Shown: positions 17,287 through 29,674 of the stretch, piece after piece | Layout: each line of letters begins with the position of its first letter | How positions within the stretch are numbered: the first letter of the stretch is position 1 | Assembly: GCF_010726245.1 (NCBI RefSeq) | Contig: NZ_AP022561.1 | Coordinates: 558,001 to 622,000 of the forward strand | Length of the DNA stretch: 64,000 nt | Reading direction: 5' to 3' | From: Mycolicibacterium aichiense | GTDB lineage: Bacteria > Actinomycetota > Actinomycetes > Mycobacteriales > Mycobacteriaceae | Translations under genes and position numbers: made by a program | The notes under the pieces: generated by a model | What the model saw: only the letters and a program-made list of their open reading frames with translations | What the model was told of the DNA's origin: nothing | The model's database searches: none

Positions 17287-18549
17287 TTGGCGATCGAAGA
17301 GGTCGAGGTTCTCGTTGTCGGGGCGGGACAGGCGGGGATCGCGATGAGTGAGCACCTCAGTGCGCACGGCGTACCGCATCTGGTCGTGGAGCGCGACCGC
17401 ATCGCCGAACGGTGGCGGTCATGGCGCTGGGACTCATTGGTCGCCAACGGCCCGGCCTGGCACGACCGGTTCCCCGGGCTGGAGTTCGACATCGCCCCCG
17501 ACGCCTTCGCCGGCAAGGAGGAGGTCGCCGATTACCTCGTCGCGTACGCGGACAAGATCGACGCGCCGATCCGTACCGGTGTCACCGTCGACTCCGTTCG
17601 AAAGCTTCAGGGACGCAGCGGCTTCCGGGCTGAGACGTCTGCAGGGACCATCGATGCGCGATACGTCGTGGCTGCCACCGGCGCGTTCCAGAAGCCGATC
17701 ATCCCGCCGGTGGTCCCCGAGAGCGCGGACCTTCATCAGCTGCACTCCAGCTCGTATCACAACCCCGAGCAGCTACCCGGCGGTGCCGTACTGGTGATCG
17801 GTGCGGGCTCGTCAGGAGTGCAGATCGCCGACGAACTGCGTCAGTCCGGGCGCAGTGTCTATCTCGCCGTCGGCCCGCACGACCGACCGCCCCGCAGCTA
17901 CCGTGGCCGCGACTTCTGTTGGTGGCTGGGCGTTCTCGGCAAGTGGGACATGGCCGCACCGCCGCGCGGCGCCGAGCACGTGACGATCGCGGTCAGCGGG
18001 GCACACGGCGGGCACACCGTCGATTTCCGCGATCTGGCGGCACGTGGAATCACCTTGCTCGGGATGGCCGGGCCTTACGAGAACGGCGTGATGAAATTCG
18101 CTCCGGATCTGCGCGCCAACATCGAAAGCGGTGATAGGAACTACCTCTCGATGCTCGACGAGGCAGATGCCTATATCGCCCGCAACGGACTGGACCTGCC
18201 CGAGGAGCCCCAGGCCCGGGTATTCGCCCCCGATCCGGAGTGCGTGAGAAACCCGATCGGCTCGCTCGACCTTGCGGCGGCTGGCATCACGTCGATCATC
18301 TGGGCCGTCGGCTTCGCGTTCGACTTCGGTTGGCTTCAAGTCGACACCTTCGACGACAGCGGCCGTCCCCGTCATCAGCGCGGTGTGTCCAGCGAACCCG
18401 GTGTCTACTTCCTCGGTCTGCCGTGGCAGTCCCGCCGAGGGTCGAGCTTCATCTGGGGAGTCTGGCACGACGCCAAGTACCTCGCCGATCAGATCGCGAT
18501 CCAACGCAGCTACCTCGCCTACCAGGCGCCTGTGCTCGCCGATCACTGA
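17287..18549 (+). CDS. Flavin-containing monooxygenase / CzcO-like FAD-NAD(P) oxidoreductase
   Basis: A 420-residue flavoprotein with two nucleotide-binding folds: VEVLVVGAGQAGIAMSEHL (FAD, about 6-24) and AVLVIGAGSSGVQIADELRQ (NADPH, about 165-184), plus the ATG-type motif VVAATGAFQKP between them and SIIWAVGFAFDF near the end. This is the CzcO/flavin-monooxygenase architecture, which hydroxylates a nitrogen or inserts oxygen next to a carbonyl. The start is TTG 17287 because GGAGG (17277-17281) lies 5 nt upstream; GTG 17275 is the alternative. It is the first gene of a six-gene operon through 23066. The substrate is unknown; the neighbours suggest a nitrogenous compound. Confidence 0.84.
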   Translation: MAIEEVEVLVVGAGQAGIAMSEHLSAHGVPHLVVERDRIAERWRSWRWDSLVANGPAWHDRFPGLEFDIAPDAFAGKEEVADYLVAYADKIDAPIRTGVTVDSVRKLQGRSGFRAETSAGTIDARYVVAATGAFQKPIIPPVVPESADLHQLHSSSYHNPEQLPGGAVLVIGAGSSGVQIADELRQSGRSVYLAVGPHDRPPRSYRGRDFCWWLGVLGKWDMAAPPRGAEHVTIAVSGAHGGHTVDFRDLAARGITLLGMAGPYENGVMKFAPDLRANIESGDRNYLSMLDEADAYIARNGLDLPEEPQARVFAPDPECVRNPIGSLDLAAAGITSIIWAVGFAFDFGWLQVDTFDDSGRPRHQRGVSSEPGVYFLGLPWQSRRGSSFIWGVWHDAKYLADQIAIQRSYLAYQAPVLADH

Positions 18550-18579
18550 CCGCGCCCACACCCGAGAGGACCACTGACG

Positions 18580-19023
18580 ATGAGCGATACGACGCCGGCC
18601 GGCGCGACCCACAGGCGAATCCGGCCGTTCAACACCAAGGACACCTACCCCGAGCAGAACCTCGACAACGATCTCTGCCAAGCGGTGGTGGCAGGGGGGG
18701 TTGTCTATCTGCGCGGGCAGATCGGACAAGACCTCGACACCCGGGAGTCGGTGGGTGTCGGCGACGTCGAGGCGCAGGCCGAGAAGGCCATGGCCAACAT
18801 CGCGATGCTGCTCGACGAGGCGGGCAGCGGTCTGAGGGACATCGTCAAGGTCACGGTCTACCTCGTCGACATCCGCTACCGCGAAGCGGTTTACCGCGTC
18901 ATGGGGCGCTGGCTGAAAGGCGTCTACCCGGTCTCCACCGGGCTGGTCGTCGACGCGCTGGCCCGCCCCGAATGGCTGGTGGAGATCGACGCCACCGCAG
19001 TGCTCAGTGGAGATCGGTCGTGA
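18580..19023 (+). CDS. RidA/YjgF family enamine/imine deaminase-like protein
   Basis: A 147-residue RidA-family protein. Typical segments are VVYLRGQIGQDLDT, the alpha-helical QAEKAMANIAMLLDEAGSGL, IVKVTVYLVDI, and VDALARPEWLVEIDATAVL, which carries the conserved active-site Arg (LARPEWLVEID). RidA proteins hydrolyse reactive enamine/imine intermediates to ketones plus ammonia. ATG 18580 follows GAGAGGAC. The gene is 30 bp after the monooxygenase, and its stop overlaps the DUF1028 start by 4 bp. In this operon it probably handles an imine formed by oxidation of the amine substrate, as catabolic RidA paralogues do elsewhere. Confidence 0.88.
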   Translation: MSDTTPAGATHRRIRPFNTKDTYPEQNLDNDLCQAVVAGGVVYLRGQIGQDLDTRESVGVGDVEAQAEKAMANIAMLLDEAGSGLRDIVKVTVYLVDIRYREAVYRVMGRWLKGVYPVSTGLVVDALARPEWLVEIDATAVLSGDRS

Positions 19024-19688
19024 CGTTCTCGCTCGTGGTGCGCAACGGCGCGGCGTTCGGCATGGTGGTGTGCTCGTCGAGTCCCGCGGTCGCATCCCGG
19101 TGTGTGCACCTGCGCGCGGGTGTGGGAGCGGTGGCCAGTCAGAACGTCACGAACCCGAACCTTGGCGCGCTGGCCCTGGATGCGCTTGCGGCAGGGGCCA
19201 ATGCGTCCTCGGCACTTGAGAAGACCGTCTCGGGGGAGCCCTTCGCTGATTATCGCCAGCTGATCGTCGTGGATTCCTCAGGAGGCACGGCGATCCACAC
19301 CGGCGCCAAGGCGCTTGGCACCCGCCACGAGCGGCAGGCCGAGAATGCCGCCGCCGCGGGCAATATGCTCGCCGAACCGGCGGTGATCGACGCATTGATC
19401 GACGGCTACCTCAATTCCACTGCACTGCAGACCGAACAGCGGCTACTGGACGGCCTCCGCGCCGCGCTGGCGGCCGGCGGCGAAGCGGGACCGGTACATT
19501 CCGCGGGCCTTCAGGTGGTCGAGGACGTACCGTGGCCGGTCACCGATCTGCGGGTCGACTGGCACGATGATCCGATCGGCGAACTCACTCGGCTGTGGGC
19601 GGTGTGGGAACCCCAGAAGGCCGACTATCGCACGCGCGGAATCGATCCCACCGCCGCGCCCTCGTACGGTGTGCCGGGGGATCTGTGA
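19020..19688 (+). CDS. DUF1028 family protein (putative Ntn-hydrolase)
   Basis: A 222-residue protein of the DUF1028 family. The opening VTFSLVVRNGAAFGMVVCSS, AGVGAVASQNVTNPNLGALAL, the QLIVVDSSGGTAIHTG strand, NAAAAGNMLAEPAVIDAL and GPVHSAGLQVV are the recurring blocks of that family. Its fold is related to N-terminal nucleophile hydrolases, but no activity is established that I can rely on. The GTG at 19020 overlaps the RidA stop (GTGA), and its own stop overlaps the M20 gene in the same way. DUF1028 genes often accompany RidA and M20 hydrolases in catabolic operons, which suggests an amide- or lactam-related hydrolytic step here. Confidence 0.8.
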   Translation: MTFSLVVRNGAAFGMVVCSSSPAVASRCVHLRAGVGAVASQNVTNPNLGALALDALAAGANASSALEKTVSGEPFADYRQLIVVDSSGGTAIHTGAKALGTRHERQAENAAAAGNMLAEPAVIDALIDGYLNSTALQTEQRLLDGLRAALAAGGEAGPVHSAGLQVVEDVPWPVTDLRVDWHDDPIGELTRLWAVWEPQKADYRTRGIDPTAAPSYGVPGDL

Positions 19689-20856
19689 CCGCCGCACTCG
19701 ACGACGCCGTCCGGTCTGCGGTCGATCACGCGACCGGTCGCGTGCTTGCGCTGTCCCACGACCTACACGCGCACCCTGAGATCGCCTGGGAAGAGGTCCG
19801 GTCCTGCGCACGCGTGGCCGGCGACCTTGCGGACTCCGGATTCGAGGTCGAGGCGAACTTCACCGGTCTGCCGACCGCTTTCCTGGCCCGCCGCGGCTCC
19901 GGGCCGCTTCATCTGGCGGTGTGCGCCGAGTACGACGCGCTCCCGGGGATGGGACACGCATGCGGCCACAATGTGATCGCCGCGATCTCGACCGGCGCGG
20001 CAGTTGCGTTGGCGCCCTACGTCGACGATCTGGGCATCACGCTCTCGGTATTCGGGACACCTGCCGAGGAGGGTGGTGGCGGAAAGATCGAGATACTCGA
20101 ACGCGGTGGATTCGCCGGCGTGCATGCGGCCGCGATGGTCCACCCCGGTCCGGTCGACGTGGCCAGGGCCGAACCATACGCCGTGTCGCACAGTCACATT
20201 CAGTACGACGGAAAAGCCGCACACGCTGCGGCGTATCCGGATCGGGGGGTGAATGCTGCGGATGCCTTCACCATCGCGCAGGTGGCGATCGGTCTACTGC
20301 GCCAACAGCTGCCCAGCGGAGTGCGGGTGCACGGCGTGATGACCAATGGCGGTGAGGCGCCGAACGCCATCCCGCAACGCACCGAGGGCCGTTGGTATGT
20401 CCGAGCCGGCACACTGGCCGAGCTCGCGGGCCTGGAGGAGCGCGTCAACCGGTGTTTCGAGGCCGGCGCGCACGCGACGGGCTGCGACCTGACCATCACT
20501 CCCGAGAGCAAGCCTTATGCGGAGTTCCGTACCGACGAGGGACTACTTACCGGATACGTACGCCGCGCCGAGGAACTTGGCCGGCGGTTCACCTCCGGCT
20601 CCGATTCGTTGATGAATCGCGCATCGACCGACATGGGCAATGTCTCCCAGCGTATTCCGGCCATCCACCCCTACATCGGGATCGACTCGCTGCCTGCGGT
20701 CAACCACCAGCTGGAGTTCGCCGCTGCTGCGATTTCGCCGGCCGCTGACCGGGCCGCCACCGATGGTGCGCTGGCGCTGGCACTTACGCTGCTGGATGCG
20801 GCGCTTGATACCGGCACTCGCCAACGCTTGATGGCAGCAGCCGAAGGAGATGCTCG

Positions 20857-20860
<4 letters not shown>
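19685..20860 (+). CDS. M20-family metal-dependent amidohydrolase (AbgB/AbgA-like)
   Basis: A 391-residue M20 peptidase-fold amidohydrolase. Metal and active-site segments are DLHAHPEIAWEEVR (about 21-34), AEYDALPGMGHACGHNVIAA (about 81-100) with the conserved GHACGHN, and TPAEEGGGGKIEILERGG with the catalytic Glu pair. The dimerisation domain contains KAAHAAAYPDRGVNAADAF. The family cleaves N-acyl or N-aroyl amino acids such as p-aminobenzoyl-glutamate or indoleacetyl-aspartate. GTG 19685 overlaps the DUF1028 stop and its stop overlaps aspA (ATGA). The direct coupling to aspartase suggests that the amino acid released is aspartate, which is an inference. Confidence 0.87.
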
Positions 20861-22259
<1,399 letters not shown>

Positions 22260-22260
<1 letters not shown>

Positions 22261-23066
22261 TGACGAACACTCTGACCGTCGGTATCGCGCAATGGCTGGC
22301 GCAATGTGCTGAGCCGGAGCGCAATCTCGACGACGCACTGCGGCATATCGCCGATCTCGTGGACCGTGGCTGCGAACTGATTGTGCTGCCGGAGTTGTGG
22401 CCTTGCGGATACGGTCCCGCGACGGTGGCCGACGATGCGCGCACGGCGGCCGAACCGCTGGACGGTTCGCGTGGCCGAGCACTGGCAGATGCCGCGCGCA
22501 GCCACGGGGTGTGGCTGTTCGCGGGGACAGTGCCGGAGCTGGCCGCAGGCCGGATCTACAACACCGCACCGTGTTACAGACCCGATGGCCAGCTCGTGGG
22601 CGCACATCGCAAAGTCCATCTGTACACCCCACTGAACGAGCACAAGGCGTTCACCGCAGGGGAGCGAGCCACCGTCGTCGAGGTCGACGGTCTCGGCCCA
22701 GTGGGACTGAGCACGTGTTTCGACGGTGATCATCCCGCCTATGCGCGCGCACTGCATGACGCCGGCGCCCGGGTGGTGGTCGCGCCATGTGCCTACGAAG
22801 TCGCTACCGAATCCTGGTGGGACATCTTGTATCCCGCCAATGCGCTGGCCAACGGCCAGTGGTGGATCATGGCCAACCAATGCGGGGGCGACCTGCTGGG
22901 CAAGAGCCGGATCATCGCACCGGACGGGTCCATCGTGGCTCAGGCGCCACGGGTCGGGGACACCGACGGTGCCGATCTACTCGTGGTGACGGTGGATCTC
23001 GGCGCGGGCATCGAAGCCGCGGAAGTCGCCGCGGGTGCGCTCTGGTCGCTCAGATCCCGGGCGTAG
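22260..23066 (+). CDS. Carbon-nitrogen hydrolase (nitrilase superfamily, amidase type)
   Basis: A 268-residue C-N hydrolase. The catalytic triad is visible: Glu in ELIVLPELWPCGY (about residue 44), Lys in VGAHRKVHLYTP (about 118), and Cys in VGLSTCFDGDHPAYARAL (about 153). The size and the sequence around Cys fit amidases such as N-carbamoylputrescine amidase or omega-amidase rather than true nitrilases. The start is ATG 22260, sharing its A with the aspA stop codon. It is the last gene of the operon, ending 2 bp before the convergent ddn gene. It probably releases ammonia from a carboxamide or ureido intermediate of the pathway. Confidence 0.88.
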
Positions 23067-23068
23067 CT

Positions 23069-25122
<2,054 letters not shown>

Positions 25123-25123
25123 C

Positions 25124-25137
25124 TAGAACACGTTTCA
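25124..25137. promoter_or_regulatory. KstR operator for fadA5
   Basis: TAGAACACGTTTCA fits the KstR consensus TnnAACnnGTTnnA at every fixed position. It overlaps the fadA5 -10 hexamer TAGCCT (minus strand, 25120-25125), so a bound repressor would occlude RNA polymerase. Confidence 0.9.
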
Positions 25138-25202
25138 TTACTCTGACAAGCGAGGATGCTTTTGCGCCTTTTGTCTGCGGTGAAGCCATGTTTTACTGGC
25201 AC

Positions 25203-25216
25203 TAGAACACGTCATA
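25203..25216. promoter_or_regulatory. KstR operator for cyp125 (one mismatch)
   Basis: TAGAACACGTCATA departs from TnnAACnnGTTnnA only at the last T of GTT. It lies 18-31 bp upstream of the cyp125 start and pairs with the fadA5 site 66 bp away in the same divergent region. Confidence 0.75.
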
Positions 25217-25233
25217 TTGAGGAGCGCATGATC

Positions 25234-26472
25234 ATGCCAACCCCCAACATCCCGGCCGGTTTCGACTTTCTGGATCCGGACCTGCATGTGCAGCGGCTGC
25301 CGGTGGAGGAGCTCGCCGAACTGCGCCGGGTCGCGCCCATCTGGTGGTGCGAACAGGCTATCGGCAAGGGCGGCTTCAACGACGGCGGTTATTGGGTCGT
25401 CACCAAGCACAAGGACGTCAAAGAGGTCTCCCGCCGCAATGACGTTTTCCTGAGCTCGCCCAACACCGCCATCCCGCAGTTCCCCGACGAGATGGCGCGG
25501 GAGGATATCGACCTGCAGAAGGTCGTCATGCTCAACATGGACGGCGAGTACCACGACCGGTTGCGCCGGATCATCTCCAAAGGGTTCACCCCGCGTGCCA
25601 TCGGCGCTCTGCGCGACGAACTCGACCGGCGCGCCCAGATCATCGCCAAGGAGGCCGCCGCCAACGGCAGCGGAGACTTCGTCGAGCAGGTGGCCTGCGA
25701 GCTGCCGCTGCAGGCGATCGCCGATTTGCTGGGTGTGCCCCAGGACGACCGGGCGAAGCTGTTCCGCTGGTCGAACGAGATGACCGGCAACGGTGACGAG
25801 GAGTTCGACGTCGACCCCAAGCAGTCGTCGATGGAGGTGCTGGCCTACGCCATGCACATGGCCGAGGTGAAGGGTAAGAACCCCGGCAACGACATCGTCA
25901 CCGCCCTGATCAACGCCGACATCGACGGCGAGAAGCTCTCCGACGACGAGTTCGGCTTCTTCGTGATGATGCTGGCCGTGGCCGGCAACGAGACCACCCG
26001 CAACTCGATCACCCACGGCATGATCGCGTTCGCGAACAACCCCGAGCAGTGGGAGCTCTACAAGAAGGAGCGCCCGGAGACCGCGGCCGACGAGATCGTC
26101 CGCTGGGCCACCCCGGTCACCGCGTTCCAGCGCACTGCCGCCGAGGACGTCGAGCTGGCCGGTGTGCAGATCAAGAAGGACCAGCGGGTCGTAATGTTCT
26201 ACCGCTCGGCCAACTTCGACGAGGACGTCTTCGAGGACCCGTACACCTTCAACATCCTGCGCAACCCGAACCCGCATGTGGGCTTCGGCGGCACCGGCGT
26301 GCACTACTGCGTTGGCGCCAACCTGGCCAAGATGACGATCAACCTGATCTTCAACGCAGTTGCTGACCACATGCCCGATCTCACCTCGGCGGGCACCCCC
26401 GAGCGGCTACGTTCGGGGTGGCTCAACGCCATCAAGCACTGGCAGGTCGACTACACCGGAGCATCGGCCTAA
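25234..26472 (+). CDS. cyp125: CYP125 steroid C26/27 monooxygenase
   Basis: A 412-residue cytochrome P450. The heme ligand is about Cys359 in FGGTGVHYCVGANLAKM, the I-helix oxygen motif is AVAGNETTRNS, and the K-helix ExxR is in AADEIVRWATPV. The opening TPNIPAGFDFLDPDLHVQRL and the FVEQVACELPLQAIADLLGVP segment match M. tuberculosis CYP125 (Rv3545c), which oxidises the terminal methyl of the cholesterol side chain to the acid. Two ATGs are possible: AGGAG (25220-25224) is 9 nt from ATG 25234 and only 3 nt from ATG 25228, so 25234 is chosen. It is first in a six-gene KstR operon through ltp2. Confidence 0.95.
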   Translation: MPTPNIPAGFDFLDPDLHVQRLPVEELAELRRVAPIWWCEQAIGKGGFNDGGYWVVTKHKDVKEVSRRNDVFLSSPNTAIPQFPDEMAREDIDLQKVVMLNMDGEYHDRLRRIISKGFTPRAIGALRDELDRRAQIIAKEAAANGSGDFVEQVACELPLQAIADLLGVPQDDRAKLFRWSNEMTGNGDEEFDVDPKQSSMEVLAYAMHMAEVKGKNPGNDIVTALINADIDGEKLSDDEFGFFVMMLAVAGNETTRNSITHGMIAFANNPEQWELYKKERPETAADEIVRWATPVTAFQRTAAEDVELAGVQIKKDQRVVMFYRSANFDEDVFEDPYTFNILRNPNPHVGFGGTGVHYCVGANLAKMTINLIFNAVADHMPDLTSAGTPERLRSGWLNAIKHWQVDYTGASA

Positions 26473-26507
26473 AACGTTTATCGCCTGAGAATCAAGGAGG
26501 ATTCTTC

Positions 26508-27515
26508 GTGGACTTCAGTCCGGACGAAGGGCAGCAGGCAGTCACCGACGTGGTGACCTCAGCACTCGAGCGGGACAACAGCTGGGACGCGCTGGTTTCC
26601 GGTGGCGTCGTGGCATTCGGTGTCCCGGAGCGCCTCGGCGGTGACGGCCTCGGCCTGGCCGAGATCACCGCGGCGCTCACCCAGATCGGCAGGTTCGGCA
26701 CCATCAGTCCGGCGTTCGCGACCCTCGGTCTGGGTCTGCTTCCGCTGCTGGACTTGGCGTCGGACTCGCAGCAGGATCGCTACCTGGCCGGAGTCGCCAA
26801 GGGTGCGGTGCTGACCGCGGCGCTCAACGAGCCGGGCCGTTCGCTGCCTGAGCGGCCCGAGACGCGGCTGACGGACGGCAAGCTGAACGGCACCAAGATC
26901 GGCGTTCCCTTCGCCGAGCAGGCGGATTGGATCGTCGTGAGCACCGACAGCGGGGTGGTGGTCGTGTCGCCCACGGCGCCCGGCGTGAGCCTGACGAAGA
27001 CCCCGTCGGCGACGCACGCCGACGAGTACGTCGTCACCTTTGCCGACACCCCCGTCGACAGCTCAGATGTGTTGGGCGGCAGCGATTCCGTGCGACGGAT
27101 CAATCAGCTGGTGGTGGCCGCTGTCGGCGCCTACGCGTCCGGCTTGGTGGCAGGCGCGCTACGGCTCACCGCCGACTACGTCGCCAACCGGCACCAGTTC
27201 GGCAAGCCGCTGTCGACCTTCCAAACGGTCGCCGCGCAGCTCGCCGAGATCTACATCGCCTCGCGAACCATCACGTTGGCGTCGACGGCGGTGTCCTGGG
27301 CGCTGTCCGAGGGGCGCGATGCGACCGAAGACATCGACATCCTCGGCTACTGGGTGACTTCGCAGGCGCCACCGGTCATGCAACTGTGCCACCATCTGCA
27401 CGGCGGCATGGGTATGGACATCACCTACCCGATGCACCGCTACTACTCGTCGATCAAAGATCTCACCCGGCTGTTGGGTGGCAAGGCACACCGTCTGGAA
27501 CTGGTGGGAGCGTAA
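26508..27515 (+). CDS. fadE28: ChsE1 (FadE28), acyl-CoA dehydrogenase subunit
   Basis: A 335-residue acyl-CoA dehydrogenase subunit, shorter than usual (about 380) and lacking an obvious catalytic Glu at the normal site, as expected for ChsE1. In M. tuberculosis ChsE1-ChsE2 (FadE28-FadE29) form an alpha2beta2 enzyme that dehydrogenates the C22 (3-carbon side chain) steroid CoA ester. Visible features are the RHQFGKPLSTFQTVAAQLAE segment that contacts FAD and HHLHGGMGMDITYPMHRYY near the end. GTG 26508 follows an excellent AAGGAGG (26494-26500) by 7 nt. The stop TAA abuts the ATG of fadE29. Confidence 0.92.
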   Translation: MDFSPDEGQQAVTDVVTSALERDNSWDALVSGGVVAFGVPERLGGDGLGLAEITAALTQIGRFGTISPAFATLGLGLLPLLDLASDSQQDRYLAGVAKGAVLTAALNEPGRSLPERPETRLTDGKLNGTKIGVPFAEQADWIVVSTDSGVVVVSPTAPGVSLTKTPSATHADEYVVTFADTPVDSSDVLGGSDSVRRINQLVVAAVGAYASGLVAGALRLTADYVANRHQFGKPLSTFQTVAAQLAEIYIASRTITLASTAVSWALSEGRDATEDIDILGYWVTSQAPPVMQLCHHLHGGMGMDITYPMHRYYSSIKDLTRLLGGKAHRLELVGA

Positions 27516-28679
27516 ATGTTCATCGAGCTGACCCCCGAGCAGAAGCAGCTGCAAGCTGAACTGCGGGAATACTTTTCGAATCTCATCTCGCCTGAGGAAG
27601 CCCAGGCGATGGAGTCCGACCGGCACAACGAGGCCTACCGCGCGATCATCAAGCGGATGGGTTCCGACGGCAAACTGGGAGCCGGTTGGCCCAAAGAGTA
27701 CGGCGGCCTGGGCTATGGGCCCATCGAGCAGTCGATCTTCGTCAACGAGGCCCAGCGCGCCGACGTGCCGCTGCCTGCGGTGACGCTGCAGACCGTCGGA
27801 CCGACGTTGCAGCAGTACGGAACCGAAGCGCAGAAGAAGAAATTCCTGCCGGCGATCCTGGCCGGTGAGGTGCACTTCGCCATCGGCTACAGCGAACCGG
27901 AGGCCGGTACCGACCTGGCCTCGCTGCGGACCTCGGCGGTCAAGCAGGGTGACGAGTACATCGTCAACGGCCAGAAGATGTGGACCACCGGCGGGCACGA
28001 TGCCGACTACGTCTGGCTGGCCTGCCGAACCGATCCGGAAGCCGTTAAGCACAAGGGTATTTCGATCCTGATCGTCGACACCAAGGATCCGGGCTACTCC
28101 TGGACGCCGGTCATCCTGTCCGACGGCGCCCACCACACCAATGCCACCTACTACAACGACGTGCGGGTGCCCGCCGACATGCTCGTCGGTGAAGAAAACG
28201 GCGGATGGCGGCTGATCACCACCCAGCTCAACAACGAGCGGGTCATGCTCGGACCGGCCGGACGGTTCGCGGCGCTTTACGACAAGGTTCATGCGTGGGC
28301 CTCCAAGCCGGGCAGCAACGGGGACACCCCACTCGATCACGCCGACGTCAAGCGCTCGCTGGGTGAGCTCAAGGCCATGTGGCGCATCAACGAGCTGCTC
28401 AACTGGCAGGTCGCGGCGTCGGGCGAGGAGATCGACATCGCGGATGCGGCCGCCACCAAGGTCTTCGGCACCGAGCGCATCCAGTATGCGGGCCGCCTCG
28501 CCGAGGAAATTGTTGCTGCACACGGTAATCCGGCCGATGCGGAGACCGCCGAGCTGATGGACTGGTTGGACAGCCAGACGAAGCGCAACTTGGTGATCAC
28601 ATTCGGCGGCGGAGTGAACGAGGTCATGCGAGAGATGATCGCGGCTGCCGGTCTGAAAGTGCCGAGGGTTCCGCGGTGA
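27516..28679 (+). CDS. fadE29: ChsE2 (FadE29), catalytic acyl-CoA dehydrogenase subunit
   Basis: A 387-residue acyl-CoA dehydrogenase. It has GAGWPKEYGGLGYGPIEQSI early, the FAD/substrate block AIGYSEPEAGTDLASLRT at about 124-141, KMWTTGGHDADYVWLACRTD, and QLNNERVMLGPAGR in the helix that carries the catalytic Glu in this subfamily. It forms the heterotetramer with FadE28 for the last side-chain beta-oxidation cycle. ATG 27516 immediately follows the fadE28 stop without a gap, and its own stop overlaps chsH2 (GTGA), consistent with stoichiometric synthesis. Confidence 0.93.
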   Translation: MFIELTPEQKQLQAELREYFSNLISPEEAQAMESDRHNEAYRAIIKRMGSDGKLGAGWPKEYGGLGYGPIEQSIFVNEAQRADVPLPAVTLQTVGPTLQQYGTEAQKKKFLPAILAGEVHFAIGYSEPEAGTDLASLRTSAVKQGDEYIVNGQKMWTTGGHDADYVWLACRTDPEAVKHKGISILIVDTKDPGYSWTPVILSDGAHHTNATYYNDVRVPADMLVGEENGGWRLITTQLNNERVMLGPAGRFAALYDKVHAWASKPGSNGDTPLDHADVKRSLGELKAMWRINELLNWQVAASGEEIDIADAAATKVFGTERIQYAGRLAEEIVAAHGNPADAETAELMDWLDSQTKRNLVITFGGGVNEVMREMIAAAGLKVPRVPR

Positions 28680-29674
28680 GCGGCGATGAGCGCTCGCGCG
28701 AAGAGCAGCCCAGCGTAGTCGACGACATCAAGGCCGCGGCCGAGCGGGTCAAGGCCGAAGGCAAGAGCAAGCCTCGGGTCGGGCGGCATCCGGTCAACCA
28801 GCCGATGGTCGACCACTGGCTCGACGCGATCGGCGACAAGAACCCGATCTACGTCGACTCCGATGCCGCCAAGGCGGCCGGGCATCCCGGCCTGGTCGCT
28901 CCGCCGGCGATGATCCAGGTCTGGACGATGATGGGTCTGGGCGGTGTTCGCCCCGACGACGACCCGCTGGGCAAGATCCTCGAATTGTTCGACGAGGCAG
29001 GCTATATCGGCGTCGTCGCGACCAACTGCGAGCAGACTTATCACCGCTATCTGCGGCCAGGCGAAGAAGTCAGTGTCGCCGCCGAGCTGACCGACGTCGT
29101 CGGCCCCAAGCGGACCGCGTTGGGCGAGGCGTTCTTCATCACCCAGACCATCACCTGGTCGGTCGGTGACGAGGATGTCGCCGAGATGATGTGGCGCATC
29201 ATGAAGTTCATCCCTGCCGATAAATCTGAGGCAGCCCCCTCGTCGGTGCCGGATGATCTCGATGCCGATTCCGCTATGCGCCCGGCGTCGTCGAAGGACA
29301 CTAAGTTCTTCTGGGACGGCGTCAACGCGCACGAGCTGCGCATCCAGAAGCGCGACGACGGCACGCTGGTTCATCCGCCGGTGCCGGCGCTGTGGCTCGA
29401 CAAGGAGCAGGAGACCGATTACGTCGTTGCCAGCGGCAACGGGACCGTCTTCAGCTTCGTGGTGCACCATGCGCCGAAGGTGCCCGGCCGGACCCTGCCG
29501 TTCGTGATCGCGCTCGTCGAACTCTCCGAAGGCGTGCGGATGCTCGGTGAGCTGCGCAACGTCGATCCCTCTACCGTGAAGATCGGAATGCCCGTCCGCG
29601 CAATGTATATCGATTTCCCGGCCAACGACGTCGGCCCGGCGTGGACCAACTACGCGTGGGAGCCGGCCAAATGA
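28676..29674 (+). CDS. chsH2: ChsH2, MaoC-like hydratase subunit with C-terminal DUF35
   Basis: A 332-residue two-domain protein. Residues 1-190 form a MaoC-like hotdog (GRHPVNQPMVDHWLDAIGDKNP, then GLVAPPAMIQVWTMMG). Residues about 205-332 form a DUF35/OB-fold (FWDGVNAHELRIQKRDDGTL to PVRAMYIDFP). In M. tuberculosis ChsH1-ChsH2 hydrates the C22 enoyl-CoA, and the DUF35 domain recruits the aldolase Ltp2. The zinc-ribbon cysteines common at the start of DUF35 proteins are absent: RIQKRDDGTLVHP stands where CxxC pairs would be. GTG 28676 overlaps the fadE29 stop, and the stop overlaps chsH1 (ATGA). Confidence 0.92.
   Translation: MSGDERSREEQPSVVDDIKAAAERVKAEGKSKPRVGRHPVNQPMVDHWLDAIGDKNPIYVDSDAAKAAGHPGLVAPPAMIQVWTMMGLGGVRPDDDPLGKILELFDEAGYIGVVATNCEQTYHRYLRPGEEVSVAAELTDVVGPKRTALGEAFFITQTITWSVGDEDVAEMMWRIMKFIPADKSEAAPSSVPDDLDADSAMRPASSKDTKFFWDGVNAHELRIQKRDDGTLVHPPVPALWLDKEQETDYVVASGNGTVFSFVVHHAPKVPGRTLPFVIALVELSEGVRMLGELRNVDPSTVKIGMPVRAMYIDFPANDVGPAWTNYAWEPAK

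Noticed and set aside
26470..26481. Small AAAACGTTTA palindrome between cyp125 and fadE28, considered as a KstR site
   Set aside because: It lacks the AAC-N2-GTT arrangement of the consensus and lies inside a cotranscribed operon.
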